DNA of 64,000 nucleotides from Streptomyces neyagawaensis (lineage in GTDB: Bacteria; Actinomycetota; Actinomycetes; Streptomycetales; Streptomycetaceae), in the NCBI RefSeq assembly GCF_023516595.1, contig NZ_JAMGBG010000074.1, positions 1 through 64,000 of the forward strand, in the 5' to 3' direction. Positions 53,107 to 60,989 of the stretch are shown one piece after another; the stretch's first letter is position 1; each line of letters begins with the position of its first letter. Position numbers and translations under genes: made by a program. Under the pieces are notes generated by a model, which saw only the letters and a program-made list of their open reading frames with translations, was not told the origin of the DNA and made no database searches.

Positions 53107-54894
53107 ATGGCTCCGGTCACGTCCCTCACCGCCTCCGTCCACCAGCGCCTCGCGACCGCCCTCTCGGCCACCCTGCCGGAGGCCCCCGCGGACCCGCTGC
53201 TGCGACGCAGCGACCGGGCGGACTTCCAGGCCAACGGCATCCTCGCCCTGGCGAAGAAGGCCAAGGCGAACCCGCGGGAGCTGGCGACGCAGGTCGTCGC
53301 GAAGGTCGAGTCGGGGGTGACGAGCGATCTGATCAAGGAGATCGAGGTCTCGGGCCCCGGCTTCCTCAACATCACCCTCACCGACGCGGCGATCACCCGT
53401 AACCTCGCGGAGCGCTACGCGGACGAGGTCCGGCTCGGCGTGCCGCTCGCGGAGCACCCCGGTACGACGGTCATCGACTACGCCCAGCCGAACGTGGCGA
53501 AGGAGATGCACGTCGGCCACCTCCGTTCCGCGGTGATCGGTGACGCGGTCGTCCAGATCCTGGAGTTCACCGGCGAGAACGTGGTCCGCAGGCACCACAT
53601 CGGCGACTGGGGCACCCAGTTCGGCATGCTGATCCAGTATCTGCTGGAGCACCCGCACGAGCTGGACCACAAGGCGGACGGCGCGGACACGGCGGTCTCC
53701 GGCGAGGAGGCCATGTCGAACCTGAACCGCCTGTACAAGGCGTCGCGGGCGCTGTTCGACTCCGACGAGGAGTTCAAGACGCGGGCCCGGCGCCGGGTGG
53801 TCGACCTCCAGGCGGGCGAGCCGGAGACGCTCGCGCTGTGGCAGCGGTTCGTGGACGAGTCGAAGATCTACTTCTACTCGGTCTTCGAGAAGCTGGACAT
53901 GGAGATCCGGGACCCGGACATCGTCGGCGAGTCGGGTTACAACGACATGCTGGACGAGACGTGCCGGCTGCTGGAGGAGTCGGGGGTCGCGGTCCGCTCC
54001 GAGGGCGCGCTCTGCGTCTTCTTCGACGACATCAAGGGCCCGGAGGGCAACCCGGTCCCGCTGATCGTGCAGAAGTCGGACGGCGGCTACGGCTACGCGG
54101 CGACCGACCTGTCCGCGATCCGCGACCGGGTCTTCAACCAGAAGGCGAACACGCTGCTGTACGTCGTGGACGCCCGGCAGTCGCTGCACTTCCGGATGGT
54201 CTTCGAGACGGCCCGCCGCGCGGGCTGGCTGAACGACGACGTGAAGGCGCACCAGCTGGCGTTCGGCACGGTCCTCGGCAAGGACGGCAAGCCGTTCAAG
54301 ACCCGTGAGGGCGAGACGGTCCGGCTGGAGGACCTCCTCGACGAGGCGGTGCAGCGGGCGACGGCCGTGGTCCGGGAGAAGGCCGAGAAGGTGGGCCTGG
54401 CCGAGCAGGAGATCGTCGAGAACGGCCGGTACGTGGGCATCGGCGCGGTGAAGTACGCCGACCTGTCGACGTCCGCCGTCCGGGACTACAAGTTCGACCT
54501 GGACCAGATGGTGTCGCTGAACGGCGACACGTCGGTGTACCTGCAGTACGCGTACGCCCGTATCCAGTCGATCCTGCGGAAGGCGGGCGAGACCCGTCCG
54601 GCCGCGCACCCGGAGCTGGAACTGGCCCCGGCGGAGCGGGCGCTGGGTCTGCACCTGGACCAGTTCGGCGAGACGATCGCCGAGGTCGCGCAGGGGTACG
54701 AGCCGCACAAGCTGGCCGCGTACCTGTTCAAGCTGGCGACGCTGCTGACGACGTTCTACGACCAGTGCCAGGTGCTCTCCGCGGACAACGCGCCGGAGGT
54801 CGTGGAGAACCGTCTGTTCCTGGTCGACCTGACGGCCCGCACCCTCCACCGCGGCATGGCCCTGCTCGGCATCAGGACGCCCGAGCGTCTCTGA
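53107..54894 (+). CDS. argS: Arginyl-tRNA synthetase
   Basis: 595 residues, class I. The N-terminal Add1 domain (FQANGILALAKKAKANPREL) is followed by the HIGH-type motif YAQPNVAKEMHVGHLRSAVI, the MSK-type region (KPFKTREGETVRLEDLLDEA) and the C-terminal DALR anticodon-binding domain (LQYAYARIQSILRKAGE ... AAYLFKLATLLTTFYDQCQV) ending MALLGIRTPERL. It charges tRNA-Arg in the cytoplasm. Convergent with the secreted-protein pair; a 17-bp hairpin follows. Confidence 0.98.
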   Translation: MAPVTSLTASVHQRLATALSATLPEAPADPLLRRSDRADFQANGILALAKKAKANPRELATQVVAKVESGVTSDLIKEIEVSGPGFLNITLTDAAITRNLAERYADEVRLGVPLAEHPGTTVIDYAQPNVAKEMHVGHLRSAVIGDAVVQILEFTGENVVRRHHIGDWGTQFGMLIQYLLEHPHELDHKADGADTAVSGEEAMSNLNRLYKASRALFDSDEEFKTRARRRVVDLQAGEPETLALWQRFVDESKIYFYSVFEKLDMEIRDPDIVGESGYNDMLDETCRLLEESGVAVRSEGALCVFFDDIKGPEGNPVPLIVQKSDGGYGYAATDLSAIRDRVFNQKANTLLYVVDARQSLHFRMVFETARRAGWLNDDVKAHQLAFGTVLGKDGKPFKTREGETVRLEDLLDEAVQRATAVVREKAEKVGLAEQEIVENGRYVGIGAVKYADLSTSAVRDYKFDLDQMVSLNGDTSVYLQYAYARIQSILRKAGETRPAAHPELELAPAERALGLHLDQFGETIAEVAQGYEPHKLAAYLFKLATLLTTFYDQCQVLSADNAPEVVENRLFLVDLTARTLHRGMALLGIRTPERL

Positions 54895-54911
54895 GCGCGC
54901 TACGCGTCACC

Positions 54912-54954
54912 CCGTCGCGCGGGGGCACCCCCACGTAGTGCCCCCGCGCGACGG
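54912..54954. terminator. 17-bp hairpin terminator after argS
   Basis: Arms 54912-54928 and 54938-54954 are perfectly complementary (9-nt loop) between two convergent stop codons. Confidence 0.88.
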
Positions 54955-54960
54955 TGTCGA

Positions 54961-55674
54961 TCAGCGGTTCGCGAGCCGGGCGCTGAACTTCGCGCTGGTG
55001 CCGAGGGTGGTCTGCGTCTTCACGATCGGCGTGGTGCCGGCGGACTTGTAGAGCGGGGTGTACTTCCAGGTGGCGACACCCCACACACCGCTGCTGGTCC
55101 TGACGCTGTCGGCGGCTCCTCGCGTGACGGCGAAGGCGCCGTTGAGGTTGGTCAGGGAGCTCTTGAACTTCGGCGACTTGTAGCCGACGCCGGGGCGGTA
55201 GGTGTAGCTCAGGACCGACTTGTGGCTGATGACCGGGAGGTTGTAGATGCTCTCGGTGGCGGTGAAGGTCAGCGTCGTGTGGCGTCCGGCCTTGTCGCTC
55301 CTGGTGACGGCCCGGACGTCGCCGGTGAAACGGACGTCCTTGTTGTAGTCCTCCCAGTTGCGCTTGCTCGTGGTCACATAGCCGCCGAGCCCCGCGTCGA
55401 ACGCCTTCTGGACGGCGGCGCTCTGCAGATAACCGACGAACTTCTGCTGCTTGGCCTGCGGCAGCCTGTCGAACGACTTCAGAAGCTTGGCGGAGGAACC
55501 CCCGCCCTTCTTCAGGAACGCCCGGTAGTCCTGGACGGTGAGCTTGGCCTTCGGTGCCTTCGGTGCCTGCGGCGCGGCCAGGGCGGTGCCCTGGGCGGCC
55601 ACGCCGGTGAACAGCAGGGCACCGGCGGTGGCGGCGAGAACACCGGTACGGGTGGCGCGGGTGAGGGTGCGCAT
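54961..55674 (-). CDS. Small secreted protein, tandem paralog B
   Basis: 237 residues with a signal peptide (VLAATAGALLFTGVAAQGTA, cleaved near AAP). The mature chain has LTVQDYRAFLKKGGGSSAKL, SFDRLPQAKQQKFVGYLQSA, YNKDVRFTGDVRAVTRSD and a beta-rich second half ending FSARLANR. It shares about half its residues with the next gene upstream and more weakly with the 18.6 kb protein. Only 59 bp separate it from paralog A, so they are co-transcribed. No enzyme motif or cysteine; function unknown. Confidence 0.88.
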   Translation of the reverse strand: MRTLTRATRTGVLAATAGALLFTGVAAQGTALAAPQAPKAPKAKLTVQDYRAFLKKGGGSSAKLLKSFDRLPQAKQQKFVGYLQSAAVQKAFDAGLGGYVTTSKRNWEDYNKDVRFTGDVRAVTRSDKAGRHTTLTFTATESIYNLPVISHKSVLSYTYRPGVGYKSPKFKSSLTNLNGAFAVTRGAADSVRTSSGVWGVATWKYTPLYKSAGTTPIVKTQTTLGTSAKFSARLANR

Positions 55675-55733
55675 GGTGAGGATGCCTTTCGGGCGGAGGA
55701 CGAGGAGGGGCCCGCGGAGCGGGGGCAGGTCGG

Positions 55734-56441
55734 TCAGCGCTTGCCGACCCAGGCGTTGAACTTCACGTTCACCGTGGAGGTGGTCTGCGGCAGGGCGAGC
55801 GTGGTGGTGCCGGCGGAGCGGTACAGCGGCTTGGCCTGCCACGCGGTGGTGGCCTGGATGTTGCGGCTGCTGACCTTGACGGCGTCCTTCTGCGGCGCGG
55901 TGATCGTGAAGGCCCCGTTGAGGTTGGTGACGGAGCGCTGGTACTTCGGCGACTTCACGGCGGTGCCGTAGTCGTACGACAGGACGGTCTTCTGGGTGAT
56001 GACCGTGATGCCGTAGATCCGCTCGCTCGCGGTGAAGGTCAGCGTGATGTGCGACCCGCCCGGTGCGGCCTTGCGGACGCCCTTGACGTCGGCGACGAAG
56101 CGGACGTCCTTGTTGTAGGCCTCCTCGTTGTGGCCGCCGCGGTTGATGTAGCCGCCGGCCCGGACCTTGTACGCCTCCTGGACCTTCCGGTTCTGGAGGT
56201 AGTCGACGAACTTCTGCTGCTTGGCCTTGGGGAGCTTGTCGAACGCCTTGAGCACCTTGATGGAGGCGGCGCCCTCGTCGTTGTTCTTCAACCAGTCGCG
56301 GTACTTGGCGACGGTGAGCTTGCTCGCCTTGCCCTGCGGCGCGGCGACGGCCGTGCCCTGGGCTGCGACACCGGTGAACAGCAGGGCGCCGGCGGTGGCG
56401 GCGAGGACACCGGCGCGGGTGGCGGTGGCGAAGGTACGCAT
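55734..56441 (-). CDS. Small secreted protein, tandem paralog A
   Basis: 235 residues, with nearly the same signal peptide as paralog B. The mature chain has LTVAKYRDWLKNNDEGAASI, AFDKLPKAKQQKFVDYLQNR, YNKDVRFVADVKGVRKAAPG and TLTFTASERIYGITVITQKT. It is first of the pair and is preceded at fixed distance by the GACGATTTCGGCCAA-N13-TACGGT element also found before the 18.6 kb relative. Secreted, monomer-sized, cysteine-free; could be a structural or signalling exoprotein. Function unknown. Confidence 0.88.
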   Translation of the reverse strand: MRTFATATRAGVLAATAGALLFTGVAAQGTAVAAPQGKASKLTVAKYRDWLKNNDEGAASIKVLKAFDKLPKAKQQKFVDYLQNRKVQEAYKVRAGGYINRGGHNEEAYNKDVRFVADVKGVRKAAPGGSHITLTFTASERIYGITVITQKTVLSYDYGTAVKSPKYQRSVTNLNGAFTITAPQKDAVKVSSRNIQATTAWQAKPLYRSAGTTTLALPQTTSTVNVKFNAWVGKR

Positions 56442-56482
56442 GGGTGAAGGGGGCCTTTCGAGACGGTGGTGAAGGTGCGACC

Positions 56483-56516
56483 ACCGTAAATTCCGCGCGA
56501 GTTGGCCGAAATCGTC
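56483..56516 (-). promoter_or_regulatory. Second copy of the shared secreted-protein promoter element
   Basis: Minus-strand GACGATTTCGGCCAA (56516-56502), 13 nt, TACGGT (56488-56483). The distance to the ATG at 56441 equals that of the copy at 18481-18514. Confidence 0.6.
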
Positions 56517-56625
56517 TCTTTGGGCATTGCCCTTTGGGACACGACGGGGCGGAAACAGGGCGGTGGCCCGCGAGGCTGCGGGGCCTTCCCGGGCGGCCCG
56601 GGGGCCCGTTGTCAGTGCCCGGCCC

Positions 56626-56631
56626 TACAGT
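56626..56631 (+). promoter_or_regulatory. -10-like hexamer for a leaderless DUF4253 transcript
   Basis: TACAGT ends 6 nt before ATG 56638, and no ribosome site intervenes, as expected for leaderless start. Confidence 0.4.
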
Positions 56632-56637
56632 CGCGGC

Positions 56638-57468
56638 ATGGCGACACTTCCCAACCCGCTGCCCGGTCTCGCGGCGGACCCGACCGGCCGCTCCCTCGGG
56701 CTGGAACGGCCCCTTCCGCCCGGCCGGTTGATCGACACGACGGACGAGGGGCCGTGGCACGAACCGCTGCTGTGGTACGCGGACGAGCCGGCCGAGCCCG
56801 GCGCCTGGACGGCCGCGCAGCCCGCCCGCCGCACGGCCGGCCTCCTCCCGGTGCTACTGGACGTCGGGGACGGCCAGGGCGGCCCGGAGGAGTGGGAACT
56901 GATGCCGGGCGAGATGTCGTACCCCGGTGACCACGACCCCGAGGAGGTCCTGGCGGACCTCTGGGACACCGTCGCGCCGGACGACGACACGGCCGGGGAC
57001 GAGGCGGGCGCCGAGGACTGGCCGGGTCTCGCGGACACCGCCGGCCCGGACGACGGCGGCCCCGACCCGGACGCCCTCGCCGCCGAGGTCGCCGACGCGC
57101 TCCTGGCCGGCCGTGCGCGGCTCAAGGAACCCCGCCTCGCCCTGGTCCCGGCCCGCCGCAGCGCCGACATCCCGGCGGCCATCGGCTGGGGCGGCCCGCT
57201 GAACCACGAGAGCGACGTGGCCCGCCTGTGCGCCGTCCTGCGCTCCTGGGAGGACCGCTTCGGCATACGTGTCGTCGCCCTCGGCTTCGACCACCTCGTC
57301 GTCTCGGTGGCCACCCCGCCCACCACGGAGACCGAGGCCCGTCACCTGGCCGCCGAGCACTTCGCCTTCTGCCCCGACAACATCTGGCAGGGCCCGAGCG
57401 ACGCGACCCGCGACACGTACGCGAAGACGCTGATCGACGCCGACACATGGACGTTCTGGTGGGACTGA
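56638..57468 (+). CDS. DUF4253 domain protein
   Basis: 276 residues, cytoplasmic. An acidic N-terminal half (EWELMPGEMSYPGDHDPEEV; DTVAPDDDTAGDEAG) leads to the DUF4253 core (LALVPARRSADIPAAIGWGG; NHESDVARLCAVLRSWEDRF; VVALGFDHLVVSVATPPTTE; HFAFCPDNIWQGPSDATRDT), ending WTFWWD. Likely leaderless from ATG 56638. The family is common in Streptomyces and lacks a known function. Confidence 0.88.
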   Translation: MATLPNPLPGLAADPTGRSLGLERPLPPGRLIDTTDEGPWHEPLLWYADEPAEPGAWTAAQPARRTAGLLPVLLDVGDGQGGPEEWELMPGEMSYPGDHDPEEVLADLWDTVAPDDDTAGDEAGAEDWPGLADTAGPDDGGPDPDALAAEVADALLAGRARLKEPRLALVPARRSADIPAAIGWGGPLNHESDVARLCAVLRSWEDRFGIRVVALGFDHLVVSVATPPTTETEARHLAAEHFAFCPDNIWQGPSDATRDTYAKTLIDADTWTFWWD

Positions 57469-57501
57469 GGGGCCTGCAGCTGCGGGCCGGTGGGGGCTGA
57501 T

Positions 57502-57545
57502 CGCGCAGTTCCCCGCTCCCCTGAAGGGGCGCGGGGAACTGCGCG
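57502..57545. repeat. Short palindromic repeat of the 52.9 kb family
   Basis: CGCGCAGTTCCCCGCTCCCC pairs with GGGGCGCGGGGAACTGCGCG around GAA, with one mismatch. It is followed by CCCGCACCCGCCAACG as at 52990. It sits in the gap between two convergent genes and can also act as a terminator. Confidence 0.85.
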
Positions 57546-57595
57546 AGAAACCACGAACCACCCGCACCCGCCAACGCACACGAACCCCCGAGCTA

Positions 57596-58849
57596 CTAGG
57601 CCCCCAACCCCTCCCCCAACCTCCGCAACCCTTCCCAAATCTCCCCCGGCGCCTGCGTCACAAAGCACAACCGCATCGTCGAGCGATCAGGCTCCCCCGC
57701 ATAGAACGGCGCCCCCGGCACATACGCCACGTCATGCTCGACCACCCGCGGCAGCAGTGCCGTCGTGTCGTACCCCGCGGGCAGCCGCGCCCAGAGGAAC
57801 ATGCCGCCCTCGGGCCGGTTCCAGACGGAGCCCTCCGGCAGCGCCCCCGCCAGCCCGGCGAGCATCGCGTCGCGGCGCTCACGGTAGGCCGCCGCGACGC
57901 GGCCCACGTGCGCGTCGAGGTCCCGGTCGGCCAGATACCGCGCCGCGGCGAGCTGGTTGACGGTCGGGGTGTGCAGGTCGGCCGCCTGCTTGGCGACCGC
58001 GCAGGCCCGCCGCAGCGCGGCCGGCGCCCGCAGCCAGCCCAGCCGCATGCCGGGCGCCATCACCTTGGAGAAGGAGCCCAGCAGCGCCGTACGGTCCTCG
58101 GCCCCCGCGCACGCGGCGATCCACGGCACCCGCTCCCCCTCGAAGCGGAGTTCGCCGTACGGGTCGTCCTCGACGATCCACAGCCCGAGCCGGGCGGCGA
58201 CGGAGGCGACGGCCGCGCGCCGCTCGGTCGGCAGGGTGCGCCCGGTGGGGTTCTGGAAGGTGGGCACGGTGTAGAAGAGCTTGGGCCGGGTCCGCGTCAC
58301 CAGCGCGGCCAGCGCGTCGGGGTCGACGCCGTCCGCGTCGCCGGGCACGGCCAGCACCCGTGCCCCCGCGAGCCGGAACGCCTGGAGCGCTGCCAGATAG
58401 CAGGGGTCCTCGACGAGGACGACGTCGCCCGGTTCGAGGAGCGCCGTGGCGAGCAGCGACAGCGCCTGCTGCGACCCGGTGGTGACGAGCATCCCGTCGG
58501 CGTCCGTCGGGAGCCCCCGGGCGCCGTACCGGGCGGCGAGCGCCTCGCGGAGCACTGGCTCGCCCTCGGTCGTCGCGTACTGCAACGCGCGCCCGGCCGA
58601 TTCGGCGAGCACGTCCCGGTAGGCCGCCGCCATCCCCTCGGTGTCGAACAGCTCCGGGGCGGGCAGACCGCCCGCGAAGTTGACGACTTCGGGCCGTGAG
58701 GTGACGGCGAGGATGTCCCGTACGGGGGAACCCCCGACGGAGGTGACGCGCTCGGCGAGACCCGGCACGGGCGCCGCGGCGACCCCGTCCGACCCGGCGC
58801 GCACTTCGCCCGGAACGATCGAACCCCCGACAAATCCCACGTCGTTCAT
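57596..58849 (-). CDS. PLP-dependent aminotransferase (2-aminoadipate/MocR-type fold I)
   Basis: 417 residues. Fold I aminotransferase: VVNFAGGLPAPELFDTEGMA, TTEGEPVLREALAARYGARG, TTGSQQALSLLATALLEPGD, VPTFQNPTGRTLPTERRAAV and the lysine loop GSFSKVMAPGMRLGWL (Schiff-base Lys), then PEGGMFLWARLPAGYDTTAL and RLCFVTQAPGEIWEGLRRL. No HTH domain, so not a GabR-type regulator. ATG 58849 was chosen for length; homologs may begin nearer VTSVGGSPVRD. Substrate unknown, probably an amino acid of branched or aromatic type. Confidence 0.93.
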   Translation of the reverse strand: MNDVGFVGGSIVPGEVRAGSDGVAAAPVPGLAERVTSVGGSPVRDILAVTSRPEVVNFAGGLPAPELFDTEGMAAAYRDVLAESAGRALQYATTEGEPVLREALAARYGARGLPTDADGMLVTTGSQQALSLLATALLEPGDVVLVEDPCYLAALQAFRLAGARVLAVPGDADGVDPDALAALVTRTRPKLFYTVPTFQNPTGRTLPTERRAAVASVAARLGLWIVEDDPYGELRFEGERVPWIAACAGAEDRTALLGSFSKVMAPGMRLGWLRAPAALRRACAVAKQAADLHTPTVNQLAAARYLADRDLDAHVGRVAAAYRERRDAMLAGLAGALPEGSVWNRPEGGMFLWARLPAGYDTTALLPRVVEHDVAYVPGAPFYAGEPDRSTMRLCFVTQAPGEIWEGLRRLGEGLGA

Positions 58850-58992
58850 GGCCCGCACAGCGTCCACAGCACCCACCCCACACCCGTATGGCATATTCAG
58901 GGCGGCTCGGTCCCGCCCACGCCCTCACTCTAGAGAGATGCGTGCCCCTTACATTCACTGATTTCGCGATGCGGACGCTGCCCCGTACCCCC

Positions 58993-58998
58993 TAGGCT
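58993..58998 (+). promoter_or_regulatory. -10-like hexamer for a leaderless transcript
   Basis: TAGGCT ends 6 nt before ATG 59005 with no ribosome site between, consistent with leaderless start of the phosphotransferase-fold gene. Confidence 0.4.
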
Positions 58999-59004
58999 TC
59001 GCGC

Positions 59005-59937
59005 ATGCTGCCCAGCGTGGACACGAACGACGAACTGGAAGAAGTCGTCGGTGACGAGGCACTGCTGCGACCGGCCGCCCAGGATCTCTGTGCTCAACTC
59101 GGTCTCGCAGGCGCGCGAATCGTGCGTTTCCCCGAGGGCTCGTTGCCGGTGTACGCGGTCGGTGACGCCCTCGTCCTGAAGCTCTATCCGGGCTTCGAAG
59201 CATCGGAAGCCGTGCGGGAGGCCCGGCTGTTGTCCCATCTGTGGGGGCGACTGCCGATCCCCACGCCCCGGTTGCAGGCCGCCGACCAGTACAAGAACGG
59301 CTGGCGCTACGTCCTGATGTCCCGGCTGCCCGGCGAGGACCTCAACGAGGTCTGGCCGCGCGTCCCGAGGGCGGACCAGGAGCGGATCGTCGCGGAGACC
59401 GCCGAGTGCCTGGCCGCCCTGCACGCCCTGGATCCGGGGCCGGTGGCCTCCGTCGTCGGACCGCCCGACTGGTCACGGTTCCTGGCCGGTCAGCGGGCGG
59501 CCGCGGTCGAGCAGCAGGCCAGCGGGGGCCTGCCGGAACCCTGGCTGGAACAGATCCCCGACTTCCTGCGCTCGGTGCCTCTCACCGCCCCCGCCCGGCC
59601 GGTGCTGCTCCACACGGAGCTGATGCGCGAGCACCTCACGGTCGACCCGCACGACGGCTGGCGCCTGACCGGCCTGTTCGACTTCGAACCCGCGATGATC
59701 GGTGCGCCGGCGTACGACTTCGTCAGCGTCGGCCTGTTCCTGACCGCCGCCGACCCGGTCCTCCTCAAACTCTTCTACGAGGCGTACGGCCAACCCCCGT
59801 TCGACCCGCGGGAACTGATGGCGTACACCCTCCTGCACGTCTACAGCGACCTGAACTGGTACCTGCGCAGGCTCCCGGCCCCGCCCCGCAAGGACCTGGA
59901 GGCCCTGGCGGAGACATGGTTCGGCACGGGAGGCTGA
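59005..59937 (+). CDS. APH-fold protein with altered catalytic loop
   Basis: 310 residues, aminoglycoside-phosphotransferase/choline-kinase fold. It has an ATP-site Lys in VYAVGDALVLKLYPGFEASE and a hinge LMSRLPGEDLNEVW. Where active kinases read HGDxxxxN, this one reads LLHTELMREHLTV (Asp to Glu, Asn to His), and the metal site reads LFDFEPAMIGAPAYD. Two of the catalytic residues are therefore substituted, so it may be inactive or act differently. Likely leaderless. Function unknown. Confidence 0.82.
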   Translation: MLPSVDTNDELEEVVGDEALLRPAAQDLCAQLGLAGARIVRFPEGSLPVYAVGDALVLKLYPGFEASEAVREARLLSHLWGRLPIPTPRLQAADQYKNGWRYVLMSRLPGEDLNEVWPRVPRADQERIVAETAECLAALHALDPGPVASVVGPPDWSRFLAGQRAAAVEQQASGGLPEPWLEQIPDFLRSVPLTAPARPVLLHTELMREHLTVDPHDGWRLTGLFDFEPAMIGAPAYDFVSVGLFLTAADPVLLKLFYEAYGQPPFDPRELMAYTLLHVYSDLNWYLRRLPAPPRKDLEALAETWFGTGG

Positions 59938-59960
59938 GCTGAACGGAGGAGGGGCGGCCG

Positions 59961-60863
59961 CTAGCCCTTCCGGCCGGTGGCCGCGTACACGTTGATGTCC
60001 GCGTCGGTCACGTCGTTGATGTCCCGGTAGCGGACCTTCTCGATGTCGTCCAACGCGGCCAGCGTGTGCGGCTCCATCTCGGGAGGCAGCGGCGCGCCCC
60101 CCTCGAACCGCCAGTGGTGGACGGGAACGACGCCCGGCTCGTCCACGGCGAGCCCGCTCTGCTCGAAGAACCGCGCCACCTCGTCGCGCGAGCGCAGCAC
60201 GAAGGTGAACCCGCGCTTGGTGTACGTGTCCCGCACGGCGCGGATCTTCGACGGGTTGAGGTCCTCCGTGAGGTGGGTGAGGACGAGTCGGCTCCCGGCG
60301 GGCAGCGCCTCGATCAGTTCGCGTACGGCGGGGTAGGCGACCTCGTCCTCGACGAAGTGCAGGAGCGCCACCAGGCACAGCGCGATCGGCTCGTCGAAGT
60401 CGAGTGTCCTGGCGGCCTCTTCGAGGATGCGTGCCGGTTCCCGGAAGTCGGCGTCGATGTAGTCGGTGGCGCCCTCGGGCCCGCTGGTGAGGAGCGCTCG
60501 GGCGTGCGCGAGGACCACGGGGTCGTTGTCGACGTACACGACCCGGGTGCCGGGGGTGATGTCCTGGGCGATCTGGTGGACGTTCTCGGCGGTCGGCAGC
60601 CCTGTGCCGATGTCGAGGAACTGCCGGATGCCCTCGTCCTTGGTGAGCGTGGTCACGGCTCGGCGCAGGAAGTCCCGGTTGTGCCGGACGTCGAGGTAGC
60701 CGCGCGGGTTGGCCGCGAGCGCCGCGCCGGCCGCCTCGCGGTCCACGGGGTAGTTGTCCTTGCCGCCGAGGAAGACGTCGTAGACGCGTGCCGGGTGCGC
60801 CTTGGTGGTGTCGATCCTCCTCCGCAGGTCGGTGGGGTCCTGGCTGAGCGCGTCTTCGGCCAT
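59961..60863 (-). CDS. PF04672-type S-adenosylmethionine methyltransferase
   Basis: 300 residues. N-terminal RRRIDTTKAHPARVYDVFLG and GKDNYPVDREAAGAALAANP are diagnostic of this Streptomyces-expanded family. The SAM-binding motif is RQFLDIGTGLPTAENVHQIA, acidic motif VVYVDNDPVVLAHARALL, and motif IV LVALLHFVEDEVAYPAVREL. AGGAGAGG supports ATG 60863. These enzymes often regulate differentiation or modify small molecules; the target is unknown here. Confidence 0.95.
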   Translation of the reverse strand: MAEDALSQDPTDLRRRIDTTKAHPARVYDVFLGGKDNYPVDREAAGAALAANPRGYLDVRHNRDFLRRAVTTLTKDEGIRQFLDIGTGLPTAENVHQIAQDITPGTRVVYVDNDPVVLAHARALLTSGPEGATDYIDADFREPARILEEAARTLDFDEPIALCLVALLHFVEDEVAYPAVRELIEALPAGSRLVLTHLTEDLNPSKIRAVRDTYTKRGFTFVLRSRDEVARFFEQSGLAVDEPGVVPVHHWRFEGGAPLPPEMEPHTLAALDDIEKVRYRDINDVTDADINVYAATGRKG

Positions 60864-60989
60864 GAAGCCTCTCCTGGGGGGTGTCATTGAACGCACAACA
60901 ACCTAGCCGCAAACGGGAGTTCACAACGCCGAAATCCGGACGCCCGCCCCCGGCCCGGTCCCCGCCACCCCGCCCCGCCCCGCCCCGGC

